Assembly (NCBI GenBank): GCA_012719815.1
Contig: JAAXZP010000370.1
Location: 1 to 6,954, forward strand
DNA length: 6,954 bases
Direction: 5' to 3'
From: Christensenellaceae bacterium
GTDB lineage: Bacteria > Bacillota > Clostridia > Christensenellales > SZUA-584
Below, one piece after another: positions 5,378 to 6,954 of this stretch. The number at the start of each line of letters is the position of its first letter. Within the stretch, counting starts at the first letter, position 1. A program made the translations under genes and the position numbers. Under the pieces are notes generated by a model. That model had not been told where the DNA came from. It did no database searches and saw only the letters and a list, made by a program, of their open reading frames with translations.

Positions 5378-6874
5378 TCATGTTTCGTTTTTTGCCGGCT
5401 CTGACGCCGCAGGCCCGGCGGGCTTTGGCGTCGGCTGGGGGCGCTTGGGCGCAGCCGCTCCAATGATAATCTCGCCCGAATACGCCTTGTATTTGGTCGT
5501 CGCAATCAGCTCCGGCGTCCCCACTTCCCTGCCGTCCTTGAAAAAGTGCCGGTACGTCTGGTATACCGGACCGTTGCGGCGCTTTTGCACCACCTTCCTG
5601 TAGCCCTTTGGCTTGTCGGTATCCACCGTGACCAGCACATCGCCGCTCGGGTAAATCGTCTCGACCTTCTCGGACGACAGCCGGATCTCATCATACGCCT
5701 CTGGGAACGCACAACGGTATAACTCAAAATGTACCCTCATCTCCGCGTTGTCCACCCAGCAGAAGATGTAGACGTTAGCGCCGGTGTTGTTGCGAAACAC
5801 AAAATCGATTGTACCGGTGTTAATTGTCGCGTCCAGCCCGCCCTCCACGTAGCCCAGCTTAATGGAATGGCCGCGGCGTTCAACGATCTCCAGATTGGCT
5901 TTAAGCACGGCGTTGTAAAGCGTGGTGGATACCTGACAGACGCCGCCGCCCGCCTGGTCTTCGCTGCCGCCGCGGACGATAGCCGGCGCGGGCTGCCAGC
6001 CCCGCTCATACGTGCGCGGCCCGAGCACGGTGTTGGCCGAGAATTCGGCGCCCGGCGGGAGCAGGTACCCGTTGATAATGCCCACCGCTTTCTTGATGTT
6101 CGCAACGCGCGACGCGCGGTTGTACGGGCTGCTGGCAAACGACGTTGACGCTGTGACCCGCTTCGCCGTCGAAGCTTCCAGCGCCGCTCTGGTGACAGCT
6201 GCGGGCACCGTGCGCACCGGCATCTCCACCGTGCCGTACCGGTGCAGCCGGATCTGTTTTTCCACCGCCGCGTATAGCGCCTGCTCATCCACCTCAATGC
6301 CGTTCACTTCGTCAGTAAAAGTAAAACTATTTTTCCTGTCGTCCTTATTAAGCTGTATGGTCGCGTCCTGGGGCGGCCGGTTCAGTTCCGCTGCTATGGC
6401 CGACAGCCGCGGCTTGACGGGCTCCGGGTTTACCGTATAGTCGGTGACAAACGCCCGCCCGTTAGCCGCGATATCGGCGATCTCCTTCTCAAGCCTTGTA
6501 CGGCTGCCTTCGCGAGCCAGTCGCAGCGCATCCTTCAGCACTGTATCGATATTCGTTCGAATGTCGAAATCGTCCCGCGTCAATACGTATGTCTTGTCGC
6601 CATATGTCAGGGGTATCCGCACCGCATCCAGCCGCCTGTCCATATTCGCCCGTACAGCGGCGCGCGCTTGTGCTAAAGTCATGCCGCCCACCGGTATCCC
6701 GTCTATGGTTATCCCTTCGTGATAGGTGCCTGTGGCCATCAAATTTTCCCAGTCCTGCGGTGAAAACGTGTTATGCTGCAGGGCCCAGAGACCCGCCAGA
6801 GACGCTGCGCCTATCAGCGCAAGCAACAGCGCCCACAATAATCTCAGCCTGCGTCTGCGGTCCATTATTGTCAT
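5378..6874 (-). CDS. VanW domain protein with peptidoglycan-binding-like and G5-like domains
   Basis: This is a 498-residue cell-envelope protein. Arginines at 6-11 precede a hydrophobic segment at about 12-32, a signal anchor placing the rest outside. Residues about 50-230 match the paired PG_binding_4-like region common before VanW domains, beginning with the ITIDGIPVGGMTLAQA segment. The VanW domain spans about 243-390 and includes NGYLLPPGAEFSANTVLG, GGGVCQVSTTLYNAVL (309-324, Cys313) and GHSIKLGYVEGGLDATIN (335-352). Residues about 398-472 look like a G5 domain, a fold linked to cell-wall or sugar binding. A proline-rich tail ends the protein. The ATG at 6874 is supported by an AGAGGGGG site at 6883-6890, eight bases upstream. 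The ATG three codons later is too far from it. VanW was named in vancomycin-resistance clusters, but most homologues occur without them, and no van genes are present here. The biochemical function is unknown. Confidence 0.9.
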   Translation of the reverse strand: MTIMDRRRRLRLLWALLLALIGAASLAGLWALQHNTFSPQDWENLMATGTYHEGITIDGIPVGGMTLAQARAAVRANMDRRLDAVRIPLTYGDKTYVLTRDDFDIRTNIDTVLKDALRLAREGSRTRLEKEIADIAANGRAFVTDYTVNPEPVKPRLSAIAAELNRPPQDATIQLNKDDRKNSFTFTDEVNGIEVDEQALYAAVEKQIRLHRYGTVEMPVRTVPAAVTRAALEASTAKRVTASTSFASSPYNRASRVANIKKAVGIINGYLLPPGAEFSANTVLGPRTYERGWQPAPAIVRGGSEDQAGGGVCQVSTTLYNAVLKANLEIVERRGHSIKLGYVEGGLDATINTGTIDFVFRNNTGANVYIFCWVDNAEMRVHFELYRCAFPEAYDEIRLSSEKVETIYPSGDVLVTVDTDKPKGYRKVVQKRRNGPVYQTYRHFFKDGREVGTPELIATTKYKAYSGEIIIGAAAPKRPQPTPKPAGPAASEPAKNET

Positions 6875-6921
6875 GGTTTATTCCCCCTCTGCGCGCACTG
6901 ATTCACACGCCATTCGTTAAA

Positions 6922-6951
6922 TCTATACGCGCCCAAGGGGGCATTAATCAA
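6922..6951 (-). promoter_or_regulatory. Possible promoter of the VanW gene
   Basis: The minus strand shows TTGATT (6951-6946), an 18-base spacer and TATAGA (6927-6922), which is 8 of 12 matches to the sigma-A consensus. It ends 47 bases before the ATG at 6874. The spacing is one base over ideal and the spacer is GC-rich, so confidence is limited. Confidence 0.4.
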
Positions 6952-6954
6952 GGC

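Noticed and set aside
5378..6874. Vancomycin resistance gene
   Set aside because: Only the VanW domain name suggests this. No ligase, dehydrogenase, dipeptidase or VanRS-type genes are present, and VanW-domain proteins are common in sensitive bacteria.

Overview
The window reads as a chromosomal housekeeping region of a Gram-positive bacterium, probably a member of the Clostridia or a close relative. This is inferred from the tig-clpP-clpX order, a ClpP whose N-terminus and numbering follow the Bacillus type, strong purine-rich Shine-Dalgarno sequences, a VanW/G5 surface protein, and a base composition that looks mid-50s percent GC by eye. The species cannot be named from this sequence alone.

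Layout: one gene lies on the plus strand at the left (25-1293). It encodes a membrane-anchored protein whose outside part looks like tandem immunoglobulin-like beta domains. Its frame stays open to the window edge, so its true start may lie outside. It converges on a minus-strand block across a strong hairpin (1320-1348) that probably terminates transcription from both sides. Read right to left, the minus-strand block is: a VanW-domain surface protein with a C-terminal G5-like domain (6874-5378), a YjbQ/UPF0047 family protein (5264-4848) with its own near-consensus promoter and a terminator, then tig (4628-3291), clpP (3256-2660) and clpX (2647-1361).

The three-gene core works as one quality-control unit. 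Trigger factor meets nascent chains at the ribosome exit, ClpX unfolds substrates, and ClpP degrades them. The gaps between these genes are short (34 and 12 bases) and hold only ribosome binding sites, so they are very likely co-transcribed. A promoter-like sequence precedes tig, and a possible weak internal promoter sits just before clpP. No CtsR tandem repeat or CIRCE element was found upstream.

No mobile element, CRISPR array, RNA gene or new defence-like system was found. The signals most worth a second look are regulatory. A perfect 10-bp inverted repeat has one arm inside the predicted tig promoter spacer, and a GC-rich hairpin lies close to the predicted 5' end of the tig mRNA. Less striking points are the correction of the clpP start and the uncharacterised Ig-like surface protein next to clpX. 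The longest stretch without a gene is 4629-4847 (219 bases), and its contents are described.
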